64,000 bases of DNA from Planctomycetota bacterium. Its GTDB lineage: Bacteria; Planctomycetota; Planctomycetia; Pirellulales; Lacipirellulaceae. The stretch is from contig JAJDED010000050.1 in assembly GCA_029259915.1 (NCBI GenBank), positions 113,838 to 177,837 on the forward strand. Reading direction: 5' to 3'. Made by a program: the position numbers and the translations under genes. Shown piece after piece: positions 46,246-55,971 of the stretch. Each line of letters opens with the position of its first letter. Position 1 is the first letter of the stretch. Under the pieces are notes generated by a model. That model was not told where the DNA came from. It saw only the letters and a program-made list of their open reading frames with translations, and made no database searches.

Positions 46246-48135
46246 TCATGGAACGTATTTCAATAGGGATTGCGGTTGTTTTTCTAGCTCTTGGATTTCG
46301 TGTTGAAGGCGGTCACGTTCGTTCCGTTTGAAAGCAATCTGTTGTTGGATTGATCGGGCTTGTTGATCCAGTGCAATGTAAGCAGCCTCTAGCTGCATTG
46401 CTTCAGCTTGCCGATTGTAGAGATTTTGACGCAGTTGCTGAAGATCCGCTGACAGAGCTGCAGTCGATCTTGGGTCACCCACATATTCCTTCCCTTGCTG
46501 GGCAGCAGCTTGTCGGTTCAGCAATTCATTCTTTATGCCGCTAATGTGGCGCTCGAAAGTATGAATCTGCGACTTTGTTCGCATACCGTTCTCATAAACT
46601 ACGCGCCCCTTAGCTTGTATTGTGTCGTGCTGGTCCATCAGATTATTTCCTTCAGCATTCATGCGTTGTAGTACTATTCGTGCGTCACTGATCTTCTTTT
46701 GCAATTTGCTCAAATCGCCTTTGCGTTCATTATTCTGCTCTTGACGACTAGCAATTGCCTCAAAGAGCTTTCTGGTCTTCTCTCTCTCCTCGCGTTGCTT
46801 CTTCAATTCGTCAGCAACACGACCAGTGGCTGCTGCAATATCACTTATTTCCGTACTCTCGATTCTCTTTGGACGTTCTGGAAGTTCAACGAGTAGATGT
46901 TCGCTTCCCTTGTTTGCAACTTCCAGTAGTTCACTAAGGTGATGAATCGCTGTAGCAAAATAGACATCTTCTGCAGTGGGCCATTCTGCAGCAACTACGC
47001 CCACAACTTGGCCACGAGCATCAACTAGAGGTCCCCCGCTACTGCCCGGCGAAATAGCAGCTGTAAACTGGATTAAAGCGACACCATCTGGCCTGAATGA
47101 ATCGACTGCAGTGATCGAACCATTTCCGCTACGGATCGCGCTGACAATTCCACTGGAGAAAGTACCTGAGAGTCCTTTAGGGGAGCCAAAGGCATAAATT
47201 ACGTCGCCCTGAGCAGCAATTTCTGTGGCTAGAAGTAACGGGGGTGACTCGCAAGGTTGAGCAGTACGCAAAACTACGAGGTCCGAAGACTCAGATAATG
47301 CTCTGAAAACCAAGCAAGGAATAAGCTTTCCGCTCGATAACTCTACTTCGATTTTCTCCGCCCCTTTTACAACATGAAGACAGGTAACTACAGAACGGTC
47401 ATTCTCAATAACGAAACCACTACCTATGCTCGATCCATCTTTAAGAGATACTCGAATGGTTACGCATGATCGGCGTATGCGCTCTGCAATCATCTTCGCA
47501 GTAACTGCGCTCTCGGCGTTAGACACTGCTGGTGTGCTTCCTTCATGCACATCAGAAACTTCCTCGATGGGCTTATCATCTGCGGCATGAAGAAGGTCCT
47601 GAGTTCGATTGGGATCCCATTTCTTTGCAGCAAAATCGCCTGCCAACTTAAGTCCTGAAACTTCGACGACACCGTCCGCTTTTTGAGAAATAGAAAGTTT
47701 GGCCTCAACTTCATCTGCTGGTGAAACAGATGTTGACGCGACCTGTGGAGAACCGAACCATTCACTCGGTCCAGAACCGGACGGTAATGGCATGAAAGTT
47801 ACAATTAGACCTACAACAACACCCCCGATAGTTAATCCGACAGAGACACTTAGCCAGGTAGGCATAGCGCTCGGCGAGTCTTTGCTAGTTACTCGATCTA
47901 ATGGCAGGGGGGGAGATGCATCACCTTTAGTGATGTCATTTGAAGCAATCCCACAAGCTGGAACGTCAAGCAGACCTTGTACCTTTGAAGCCATGACCCA
48001 ACGCTTGGAGTTGGCTAGACGTACTAGACTGGTTGGACAAACCGCTCCTGAATCTGCAAGTCTTCGCAATTGCGAGGAACTCATCGGTCCGATCGGACCA
48101 CTTGCCAGTTTTACATACCAATTCTTGGTGCCCAT
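46246..48135 (-). CDS. Membrane-anchored GYF_2/trypsin-like protease with coiled-coil tail, 629 aa
   Basis: A cargo protease. The N-terminal 55 residues ('NWYVKLASGPIGPMSSSQLR', then 'RLANSKRWVMASKVQGL') are a GYF_2 domain, a small protein-binding module. A transmembrane helix follows ('WLSVSVGLTIGGVVVGLIVT'). The trypsin-like domain shows the triad: His in 'SVVTCLHVVKGAE', Asp in 'LSESSDLVVLRTA' and Ser in 'SPGSSGGPLVDARG'. After it comes a long coiled coil of about 180 residues rich in Gln, Arg and Glu. The protease faces the periplasm if the GYF part is cytoplasmic. The ATG at 48135 has TTGGGA upstream. Confidence 0.85.
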   Translation of the reverse strand: MGTKNWYVKLASGPIGPMSSSQLRRLADSGAVCPTSLVRLANSKRWVMASKVQGLLDVPACGIASNDITKGDASPPLPLDRVTSKDSPSAMPTWLSVSVGLTIGGVVVGLIVTFMPLPSGSGPSEWFGSPQVASTSVSPADEVEAKLSISQKADGVVEVSGLKLAGDFAAKKWDPNRTQDLLHAADDKPIEEVSDVHEGSTPAVSNAESAVTAKMIAERIRRSCVTIRVSLKDGSSIGSGFVIENDRSVVTCLHVVKGAEKIEVELSSGKLIPCLVFRALSESSDLVVLRTAQPCESPPLLLATEIAAQGDVIYAFGSPKGLSGTFSSGIVSAIRSGNGSITAVDSFRPDGVALIQFTAAISPGSSGGPLVDARGQVVGVVAAEWPTAEDVYFATAIHHLSELLEVANKGSEHLLVELPERPKRIESTEISDIAAATGRVADELKKQREEREKTRKLFEAIASRQEQNNERKGDLSKLQKKISDARIVLQRMNAEGNNLMDQHDTIQAKGRVVYENGMRTKSQIHTFERHISGIKNELLNRQAAAQQGKEYVGDPRSTAALSADLQQLRQNLYNRQAEAMQLEAAYIALDQQARSIQQQIAFKRNERDRLQHEIQELEKQPQSLLKYVP

Positions 48136-48393
48136 GGGTTTTCCCAACGAGGCTTTGGAACTAGATACTCTTACAGAGCAATATACCCGTATTTTGACAT
48201 GATCCACAAGTTACTAGTCTAATCTATGTAGAAACTGCAGAGAGAATTGTGCAACTTGACCGCGGCAAGAAGCCTTGCGTTGGAATTGAGCCATCTGGGG
48301 ACGGCGAGACTAATACCCGGTGGAACTAAGCGCGAAGGGTGGGGGGTGATCCCAATAATTTGAGGTTCTCCGCATTTGGGTCCCATACCGCTA

Positions 48394-49650
48394 TCATCCA
48401 ATGGCTCGCGCCACCTCGATCCCTTTTGCGTCGTCGCGCTCGGCGTATACCTGGGTGACGCCAAGCTGGCTGTGGCCGAGGATCACCTGAGCCGCCTCCA
48501 ATCCATGCTGTTTCCGAATCTCAGTGGCAGCGGTATGGCGTAGCTGGTTAGGTGACCAGTGATGTTCTGATTGCCACTTGCGAAGCTCACGCTTTTGAGC
48601 GTCAGTAAAACTAGAGCACATCTTGTAGCCGAGTGTTGGGTGAGGAAACGCTTTGTCGCAGGCCCGGTTAATAGCGCGGCGGTAGGAATTGGTGTCATAC
48701 CGTTCTCCAGCCGTACATTTGGGCTTCCTCTTGCGATTGGTTCCCGGTCGGTTGCCGCAACTTATGGGAGTTTTACGTTTCTCGTGCGCTTCAGCCCTCC
48801 GCTTGGCCTCGCTATCAATCGGTCGGAAGCAGTACATGACAGAATCCCGAGCCAGGTACCGAAGTAAAATGGCTTGAGCTTTGGGTCCGATGAAGATGGT
48901 ACGATCCCGCCCGTGGTGCTCTGTCTTGTGCTCCTCCGGACGATACTTCCACACCTCGCCACTACGATCGATGTCACAAGGCCGCACGATACACACCTCA
49001 CCAGGACGCATCCCTGTGAGTCTCTGTAAACGAACCATGTCGGCCACAATGGGTGACAGGTGTTCAGTGGTCGCTTTTACGATCGCATCGCGAACTGGGG
49101 CAATTGGTGAGCCCTCAGGGGCATCTGAACGGTCCTTCCTGAGCCCATCCATCGAGGCGAGTGCCTGATGTATTGCAGACGGAAGCAATTCCTTGCAAAC
49201 TGCCCACCGGAACACTCGACGGATTCGACTAACGGCTCGATTGATACCTGTCCGACTCCAACCCGAGTCAATCATCCGCTGGCGGACAGCTTCCAGGGCC
49301 AGCGGCCCAAACTCAACAGCAGGTCGGCTTCCATACAATTCACGAACAGGCCGCAACGCAGATTTGAGTGCACTGATTTCTTGGGTGGGCTTCCCGTTCT
49401 TTCGATAGTAACCCTTGGCATGCTCCCAGTATCTCAACAACAGTTCGGAAACCGTGAGATCGTTCGACAAGCCCGTAGACAGCTTACGCCCGTTGGCCAG
49501 CCATTCGCCAATTAGCCGATCATACTCAAGCTTACTGGCCTTGGTGTTGTGGGGACCGAGATAAAAATCCCGACCGCTGAGAGTGACGACCGCTTGCCCA
49601 CTGCCAAGGTGCTTGCGGTATTTGGGGAGAGAATTCGATAGTCTTGGCAT
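48394..49650 (-). CDS. Tyrosine recombinase (integrase) of the element, 418 aa
   Basis: A phage-type tyrosine recombinase that integrates the element into tRNA-Pro. The ATG at 49650 has AGGAG nine bases upstream. The N-terminal SAM-like part includes 'SELLLRYWEHAKGYYRKNGK' and 'LEAVRQRMIDSGWSRTGI'. The catalytic Arg lies in 'RLTGMRPGEVCIVRPCDI', the His-x-x-Arg box in 'SPNQLRHTAATEIRKQHG', the second His in 'VILGHSQLGVTQVY', and the nucleophile Tyr in the same stretch. A basic insertion ('TNRKRKPKCTAGERYDT') is unusual. It lies 125 bases from the tRNA; the inverted repeat CAAAACGGTAAATACCGT (49677) lies just upstream. Confidence 0.95.
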   Translation of the reverse strand: MPRLSNSLPKYRKHLGSGQAVVTLSGRDFYLGPHNTKASKLEYDRLIGEWLANGRKLSTGLSNDLTVSELLLRYWEHAKGYYRKNGKPTQEISALKSALRPVRELYGSRPAVEFGPLALEAVRQRMIDSGWSRTGINRAVSRIRRVFRWAVCKELLPSAIHQALASMDGLRKDRSDAPEGSPIAPVRDAIVKATTEHLSPIVADMVRLQRLTGMRPGEVCIVRPCDIDRSGEVWKYRPEEHKTEHHGRDRTIFIGPKAQAILLRYLARDSVMYCFRPIDSEAKRRAEAHEKRKTPISCGNRPGTNRKRKPKCTAGERYDTNSYRRAINRACDKAFPHPTLGYKMCSSFTDAQKRELRKWQSEHHWSPNQLRHTAATEIRKQHGLEAAQVILGHSQLGVTQVYAERDDAKGIEVARAIG

Positions 49651-49676
49651 AGTGCAATCTCCTGGGGTTCGGACGC

Positions 49677-49720
49677 CAAAACGGTAAATACCGTTTTGCG
49701 CCACTGAAACAACAGGCTGC
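49677..49720. other. Candidate arm sites, right end of the element
   Basis: The palindrome at 49677-49698 (9-bp arms CAAAACGGT around AAAT) includes GTAAATACCGTTTTG, found also at the left end (34033). AACAGGCTG follows, the reverse complement of part of the left-end repeat. It overlaps the integrase promoter region, so it may also be an autoregulatory operator. Confidence 0.5.
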
Positions 49721-49774
49721 ACTGCCGACCATCGACAGGTATTTCACTCAGGAAATCAGCGGATTTAGTAAAAG

Positions 49775-49848
49775 TCGGGGCGACAGGATTCGAACCTGCG
49801 ACCTACTGGTCCCAAACCAGTCGCGCTGCCAGGCTGCGCCACGCCCCG
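49775..49848 (-). tRNA. tRNA-Pro(TGG)
   Basis: A 74-base gene that folds as a normal cloverleaf: acceptor CGGGGCG paired with CGCCCCG, D-stem GCGC/GCGC, anticodon stem ACTGG/CCAGT with loop TTTGGGA (anticodon TGG, proline), T-stem GCAGG. No encoded CCA. It serves as the integration target: its 3' 42 bases are also present at the element's other end, so the gene is rebuilt by the insertion. Confidence 0.96.
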
Positions 49849-49860
49849 ATTTCTTTTTTA

Positions 49861-49932
49861 TTCTTGCGTGCAGGATTCGAACCTGCGACCTGTCGCCGCG
49901 GCGACCGCGCTGCCAGGCTGCGCCACGCCCCG
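49861..49932 (-). pseudogene. Degenerate tRNA-Pro copy
   Basis: Thirteen bases upstream of tRNA-Pro on the same strand. The 5' 27 bases and the variable/T-arm (21 bases) are identical to tRNA-Pro. The anticodon arm is replaced by the 14-base palindrome GTCGCCGCGGCGAC, leaving a 4-base loop and no anticodon, and the 3' acceptor strand does not pair. It cannot act as a normal tRNA; it may be the scar of an earlier integration or duplication. Confidence 0.7.
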
Positions 49933-50056
49933 CGGAAAGGCAGTACCTGACGGTTACCAGCTTTCAGCATGAATCGAATGGTTGATCGTATCCTCAGAAG
50001 ACAGCGAAAGCAACAAGAGAGTATACGCATGTATATGTTCCTTGAGGTGCCGCCTC

Positions 50057-51046
50057 TTACATCGCCTCGTGGAACGACCCGGAATCGCCGCTGAGGATCG
50101 TGCGGAGTCGCTCGAATTCCTCGATATTTTTGAAATGGATCGTGATCCGACCGCGGCCTTTGGCCGTTTGTTTTAGATCGACTTTGGTGCCCAAGGCCAA
50201 TTTGAGTTGCTCTTCGATCCCCGCTAGGTGACGTGCCGGCGATGGCTTTGCCGATTGGGAATTACCCTGGGCATCGACGACCGTAAGTGGTTCGACATCG
50301 GCGCAGTGGATATGATCGTGAACCAGTTGTTCGGTGGCACGAACCGAGAGCGATTCGCGGTTGATCTGCTTGGCGAACTGGCATTGCTCAAATTCATCGC
50401 CAAGTGGCAAAAGCGCCCGCGCGTGCCCCTGCGTGATTTGCCCCTCGGCAACCATTTGTTTTACGTCTTCGGGCAGTTCCAACAGGCGGATGAGATTGGC
50501 CACGGTCGAGCGATCGACATTCACTCGGCCTGCCAATTCTTCTTGAGTGCACTGATACTCTTGCAAGTAGCGCTGAAAGGATGCCGCTTTTTCCAACGGA
50601 TTGAGATCTTTGCGTTGGACGTTTTCGACGATGGCCAACTCGGCCATCTCGCGATCGTCGACTTCGCGGATTTGCACGGGCAGACGTTCCCAGTTGGCCA
50701 GTTGTGCCGCGCGGAAGCGACGTTCGCCAGCGATGATCTGAAACCGTTCGTCAACTTTGCGAACCACGATCGGTTGCAAAAATCCGTGCGTGCGGATGCT
50801 GTCGCAGAGGTCTGCGATTTCCGCTTCGTTGAAGTTCTGCCGTGGCTGGAATGGATTGCGGTCGATGGCCGTCAGCTCGAGCCATGGTTGGCCGTCTTCG
50901 CTACGGGTTACCTGCTCGGATCCCTCGTAAATAGAAAGCTTCTGCGGTTCGGTCGCCTGCGAATCTTCCGAGGGTTCTTCAGTCGGCTCCAACGAACGCC
51001 CCAGCAGTGCTTCCAATCCTCTTCCCAATCGTCTTTCCTTAGACAC
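50057..51046 (-). CDS. parB: Chromosome partition protein ParB
   Basis: Binds parS and spreads as a CTP-dependent clamp for chromosome segregation. The GTG at 51046 is chosen because AGGAGGTG lies 9 bases upstream; it gives 'SKERRLGRGLEALLGRS', the standard ParB N-terminus that contacts ParA. 'IRTHGFLQPIVVRKV' and 'FQIIAGERRFRAAQLANW' (G-E-R-R-F/R-A) are the CTP-binding motifs. 'CTQEELAGRVNVDRSTVANL' is the helix-turn-helix. The C-terminal part ('RITIHFKNIEEFERLRTIL') is the dimer domain. It overlaps parA by 8 bases and lies 200 bases from the tRNA-Pro integration site. Confidence 0.96.
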   Translation of the reverse strand: MSKERRLGRGLEALLGRSLEPTEEPSEDSQATEPQKLSIYEGSEQVTRSEDGQPWLELTAIDRNPFQPRQNFNEAEIADLCDSIRTHGFLQPIVVRKVDERFQIIAGERRFRAAQLANWERLPVQIREVDDREMAELAIVENVQRKDLNPLEKAASFQRYLQEYQCTQEELAGRVNVDRSTVANLIRLLELPEDVKQMVAEGQITQGHARALLPLGDEFEQCQFAKQINRESLSVRATEQLVHDHIHCADVEPLTVVDAQGNSQSAKPSPARHLAGIEEQLKLALGTKVDLKQTAKGRGRITIHFKNIEEFERLRTILSGDSGSFHEAM

Positions 51047-51785
51047 GCTGTAGCACCTCCTGGCAAAGTTCCACGTAAGCCCGCGCTCCTCGCGATCGAG
51101 GGGCATAATCGACGACCGAGCGGCCATGGCTCGGCGCTTCCGAAACGGCTACGTCGCGTGGAATGACACTTTCAAAAACAACTTCTCCAAAAAACTCGCG
51201 AACTTCCCGGTCGACCTCGGCCGTAAGTTCCAAGGTGGCATCGTACATCGTTAGCAAGATGCCGCCAAATGTTAATCGGCTTTCAGGCCGATCGATCACC
51301 TGCCGGATTACTTCGATCATTTGAGTCAACCCTTCCATCGCAAAGTACTCACATTGAATTGGCATCAACACTTCGCTAGCACTGGCGAGTGCCGTGCGGG
51401 TGAGTTGTCCCAGCGAGGGGGGGCAATCGATCAGCACCGTGTCGAACGACCCCAGGCTTCCCGAAAGATGAGTTGCTAGCATGAGCGAATGGGAGTTCGA
51501 CGAATTGGCCAAGGCGTCGACATCCTGAAAACTGCGCGACCCCGGCAACAACGAAAGGCCCGACTGAGCGGTGACGACAAACGATTCGCGTAGCGGTCGG
51601 CTGTCGACTAGCGCATGGCGTTCGCTTGGCACATGTCCTGACCCGGTGGTTGCATTGCATTGGGGATCGAGATCCACCAGCAACGTGCGCTGTCCGGCGA
51701 TTGCTAGCAAAGTAGCCAGATTGAGTGCCGTGGTCGTCTTGCCCACGCCACCCTTCTGATTGGCAATACAGATGACTCGACCCAT
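51039..51785 (-). CDS. parA: Chromosome partition ATPase ParA (Soj)
   Basis: A deviant-Walker ATPase for chromosome segregation, 248 aa. The ATG at 51785 starts 'GRVICIANQKGGVGKTTTAL', the deviant Walker A motif. 'TLLVDLDPQCNATTGSG' and 'TVLIDCPPSLGQLTRTAL' follow as Walker A' and B. 'FGGILLTMYDATLELTAEVD' is typical of chromosomal Soj. The frame extends 46 codons further upstream through sequence of simple repeats and is not likely to be translated. It is followed by parB; parS sites lie upstream. Confidence 0.96.
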   Translation of the reverse strand: MGRVICIANQKGGVGKTTTALNLATLLAIAGQRTLLVDLDPQCNATTGSGHVPSERHALVDSRPLRESFVVTAQSGLSLLPGSRSFQDVDALANSSNSHSLMLATHLSGSLGSFDTVLIDCPPSLGQLTRTALASASEVLMPIQCEYFAMEGLTQMIEVIRQVIDRPESRLTFGGILLTMYDATLELTAEVDREVREFFGEVVFESVIPRDVAVSEAPSHGRSVVDYAPRSRGARAYVELCQEVLQRV

Positions 51786-51884
51786 GAGCGAATGCGGAGT
51801 TCGGATTGCTGAATGCGGAATTTGATTGCGGCTGGACTGGGGACCGCCTGAGAAGCTTATCGGCGGTCGGTTGTGTGGTACGTC

Positions 51885-51898
51885 GTTCCACGTGAAAC
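51885..51898. promoter_or_regulatory. parS site 1 (one mismatch)
   Basis: GTTCCACGTGAAAC, one base from the canonical GTTTCACGTGAAAC core bound by ParB. It lies 100 bases upstream of the parA start. Confidence 0.8.
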
Positions 51899-51916
51899 AA
51901 TCAGCACGGTCTTCCC

Positions 51917-51930
51917 GTTTCACGTGAAAC
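51917..51930. promoter_or_regulatory. parS site 2 (canonical)
   Basis: A perfect GTTTCACGTGAAAC palindrome. A near-copy, GTTTCGCGAAAC, lies 6 bases further on (51936-51947) and may be a decayed site. Confidence 0.92.
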
Positions 51931-51975
51931 TCCCCGTTTCGCGAAACAACCCATTCTTACGGAATTGCCTAGTTG

Positions 51976-51989
51976 GTTTCACGTGAAAC
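51976..51989. promoter_or_regulatory. parS site 3 (canonical)
   Basis: A perfect GTTTCACGTGAAAC palindrome, 46 bases from site 2. The cluster suggests the window lies near the replication origin, where parS sites usually gather. It is followed by purine-rich simple repeats (51990-52065). Confidence 0.92.
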
Positions 51990-52071
51990 GGGAGGAGAGA
52001 AAGGCGGAGGGGGGAAGGCGGAAGGTGGAAATGGGAAGTGACATCGTCATTCGTCATTCATGCTTCGTCAT

Positions 52072-53433
52072 TCACTCTAGCGGATTGAAGACTAAACCGC
52101 TCAGCAGCTTGGGGTAGAAATAGGTGCTTTTGGCAGGCATGCGTTCGGCGGCGTTGGATATTGCTCGAATGTGGTCGAGGGTGGCTGGCATCACCAGCGC
52201 GGCCAATTCGAATCGGCCTCCACTGGCCATTTGGCCGGTGTGATCGCGACCTACCGAGTCGCCATGCTCGAGCCCCGAGACCACCTCTTCAATCGAGCGG
52301 ACATATTTCGGGGCGGGGAGATTCGGCGAATCGAGCAGCGTGTCGACTACCAGCCGATGCAGCAAACTTACCCCCAGCGTTTGCCATTCGTCGCAGTGAT
52401 CGTGTGCAGCCTCAGCCATCTTGGCTCGCCCGGCATCGGTCAGTCGAGCAAACGTCCAATGCTGATCTTCCGCCGTAAAAAAAGCCAACGTGCCCTGGGA
52501 GTCTTCTGTCTCGATTTCCTCCCACAATTCTGGTGCCCGGGCAGGCCCTTCACCTGCCGGGGAGGTCTCGAAAACTTGGCCCAATCGTTCGCATAATTGG
52601 GCAGACGTCATCGGCGGCAATCCGCGGAACAATCGGTGCGTTGGCAAAACGATCATCCCGGGATCACTCATTGAAACGCACATCATCAGTACGTAGTTGG
52701 CCGGATGTTGTTCGTCGAGTTGTTCCCCTTTGGCGGCAAGTTCCGCAGCCAATTCGTCGCGGTAGTTGCAGGCCGTTTCGTAGCGATGATGACCGTCGGC
52801 GATATAAACCGGTTTGCCTCCCATGGCGGCGACCACTTCGGTGATCACACTTACGTCAGTCACCGGCCAGATACGATGCAATACACCCAGATGGTCGGTT
52901 GCCTCGAGTGGCGTTTGGCCGATGATAGCCTGTTCGAGCAACCCCTGGGCAACGTTCTGGGGATCGGGATAGAGCCCAAAAATCTGGCTCATATTGGCCC
53001 GGCAACTTTTCCAAAGCTTGAGTCGATCGGCTTTCGCGCCGCCATGGGTTTCTTCGTGGGGGTGGATGTTTCCCTCTCCAAAAGGTTCCAACCGTGTACG
53101 GCACATGAACCCCCGACGCGTGAACTTTTGACCTGCTTCTTCGAATTCCTGGTGGTAGACATAAATCGCTGGATTGGCCTCGGTGAACAGCACACCCTCC
53201 CGAAGCCAGTTTTTCAGGAAACGAGCCGCGCGGGTATATCGGTTGTTTGTGTCGTCGTCGCCCGGTTCGTCTTGGCCGAGGATCAAGCGCGTGCAGTTAT
53301 TCGGATGACCATCGACAAGTTGCTTTTGCAACTCGGCATCGATCACATCGTAGGGCGGAGCAATCACATCGGAAAGCGAACCGACGTGACCAAGGTCGTA
53401 ACGGATGCCACGGAAGGCGGAAATGTGGGGCAT
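52072..53433 (-). CDS. DUF1015 family protein, 453 aa
   Basis: Recognised as a DUF1015 protein, related to predicted kinases of small metabolites such as those near serine metabolism in archaea; its activity in bacteria is unproven. 'SDVIAPPYDVIDAELQKQLV' near the N-terminus is the family signature; 'IHPHEETHGGAKADRLKLW', 'PVYIADGHHRYETACNYRDE' (A-D-G-H-H-R) and 'HLGVLHRIWPV' complete it. It is usually a single gene, soluble and cytoplasmic. It stands between parA/parS and ahcY. No clear ribosome site is visible before the ATG. Confidence 0.88.
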   Translation of the reverse strand: MPHISAFRGIRYDLGHVGSLSDVIAPPYDVIDAELQKQLVDGHPNNCTRLILGQDEPGDDDTNNRYTRAARFLKNWLREGVLFTEANPAIYVYHQEFEEAGQKFTRRGFMCRTRLEPFGEGNIHPHEETHGGAKADRLKLWKSCRANMSQIFGLYPDPQNVAQGLLEQAIIGQTPLEATDHLGVLHRIWPVTDVSVITEVVAAMGGKPVYIADGHHRYETACNYRDELAAELAAKGEQLDEQHPANYVLMMCVSMSDPGMIVLPTHRLFRGLPPMTSAQLCERLGQVFETSPAGEGPARAPELWEEIETEDSQGTLAFFTAEDQHWTFARLTDAGRAKMAEAAHDHCDEWQTLGVSLLHRLVVDTLLDSPNLPAPKYVRSIEEVVSGLEHGDSVGRDHTGQMASGGRFELAALVMPATLDHIRAISNAAERMPAKSTYFYPKLLSGLVFNPLE

Positions 53434-53509
53434 GGGAAGGAATGGGGTGGGAGGCTAGTGATTCAAGTAATCAGCCGCCAAGTTTACGGTATGCCCGCGC
53501 ATAAAGAAA

Positions 53510-53529
53510 CCGCCGGCTTCCGCCGGCGG
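53510..53529 (-). terminator. Terminator after ahcY
   Basis: An 8-bp GC-rich perfect hairpin (CCGCCGGC with a TTCC loop), followed on the minus strand by TTTCTTTAT. It lies 36 bases beyond the ahcY stop. Confidence 0.7.
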
Positions 53530-53565
53530 CTGTGATTTCAATTCAAAAATAAAATCGTTTGTTTC

Positions 53566-54918
<1,353 letters not shown>

Positions 54919-55056
54919 GATGGATTACTCCTTGAAACTTGAAAACAGCAGACAAATCGACGTTCGCTAAGGCCGATTAGTGATTGTATAGATTATGACG
55001 GTTGAAATGATTTTAACCTGCGCGGGTGCCAAGTGGCAAGACAAGGCGAGAGGACC

Positions 55057-55725
55057 TTATGTAATTTTAGCAAATGCCGTCTTTGCAGCCTCGACGAATA
55101 ACCGCATCTTTTCAGGGTCTTTCACTCCCGGAGCACTCTCAACTCCGCTGGCAACGTCGACTCCATCCGGCCGTACCGCGCTGATTGCTTCGGTAACATT
55201 TTCTGGAGTGAGTCCCCCGGCGAGGATTAGTGGCACCGCACCCGGAAGTGGTCGCCAGTCCGCAAGTTCGTTCCAAGCAAGTGTCGACCCTGTCCCGCCG
55301 TATTGCCCTGCGACTGCCGCATCAAGGAGGACCGCATCGGGAAACAATCCCCCATTGTCTGAGCAAGCCTGGAGATCGTCTCCCAACCCTTGCAGCCCCC
55401 GATCGTCCATGCGACATGCGCGGATTACCTTCCACCGGGGTTTGATCGCCGTAAGGTGCTCGGGGGGTTCGTCGCCGTGGAGTTGGACCACTTCGATTCC
55501 CACCTCGTAACATATCTGTTTAATCTTGTCGGTCGGAGCATTTACGAACACGCCCACCGGTGTCACGGTCGGAGGAATTATGTTGCAGATTTGACGGGCC
55601 AACTCGATCGTGACATACCGAGGACTTTGCTCATAGAAATTCAGCCCAATTGCATCAACACCAGCGTCGAGAGCGGCTTGCGCATCCTTTAGCGATTTGA
55701 TTCCACAAATCTTGATAGAAAACAC
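55057..55725 (-). CDS. trpF: Phosphoribosylanthranilate isomerase
   Basis: The third dedicated step of tryptophan synthesis, an Amadori rearrangement in a TIM barrel. The GTG at 55725 is preferred, giving 222 aa that begin 'FSIKICGIKSLKDAQAALDA' (catalytic Cys in K-I-C-G-I). 'DAIGLNFYEQSPRYV', 'VGVFVNAPTDKI', 'VVQLHGDEPPEHL' and 'LILAGGLTPENVTEAI' follow, and 'DGVDVASGVESAPGVKDPEK' ends the phosphate site. The frame is open for 90 codons further upstream but that part lacks homology. No other trp gene is adjacent, so it is an isolated trpF. Confidence 0.95.
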   Translation of the reverse strand: MFSIKICGIKSLKDAQAALDAGVDAIGLNFYEQSPRYVTIELARQICNIIPPTVTPVGVFVNAPTDKIKQICYEVGIEVVQLHGDEPPEHLTAIKPRWKVIRACRMDDRGLQGLGDDLQACSDNGGLFPDAVLLDAAVAGQYGGTGSTLAWNELADWRPLPGAVPLILAGGLTPENVTEAISAVRPDGVDVASGVESAPGVKDPEKMRLFVEAAKTAFAKIT

Positions 55726-55971
55726 AGAGCGCCCTACATCTGGAGATTTCGCAATAAAAGTTCTTCGACGACTTCTCTTCCATTGTTCTTGTGCAATTGG
55801 GAGAGTCAACCTGGGCAAATTTTGGGGGGAGTGCCTGAAGCAATCTCTCGGCAATGCCGATGGAAGACGATAGAGGCCGAGCTTCGTGAATACCGAGTCT
55901 AAAGGTCTGCGCACTATTTTGCCACGGACGTAATTTGCTTTCCCTGGCGAAAAACAAAGGAACCCGCTCCC

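Larger units (their letters stand above)
33839..49816. mobile_element. Integrated element in tRNA-Pro (about 16 kb)
   Basis: Bounded by 46-bp perfect direct repeats at 33839-33884 and 49771-49816. The right copy is the 3' part of an intact tRNA-Pro(TGG); the left copy is an orphan 3' fragment. A tyrosine recombinase lies next to the intact tRNA. Planctomycete element genes (DUF3987, DUF1580) lie at the opposite end. The inner ends share a 15-bp sequence (GTAAATACCGTTTTG at 34033 and 49684) and related repeats that may be recombinase arm sites. There are no capsid, conjugation or plasmid partition genes, so it may be a satellite or mobilisable island. Cargo: secreted nucleases, an SRAP protein, a protease and surface proteins. 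Confidence 0.9.

Noticed and set aside
33839..49816. Prophage
   Set aside because: No capsid, terminase, portal, tail or lysis genes are visible; only the recombinase and DUF3987/DUF1580 are phage-like.
51786..51923. A 46-residue N-terminal extension of ParA
   Set aside because: The sequence consists of simple repeats and part of a parS site; ParA normally starts close to the Walker motif.
54919..55056. SAH riboswitch upstream of ahcY
   Set aside because: The spacer lacks the conserved SAH riboswitch core and no suitable pairing was found.
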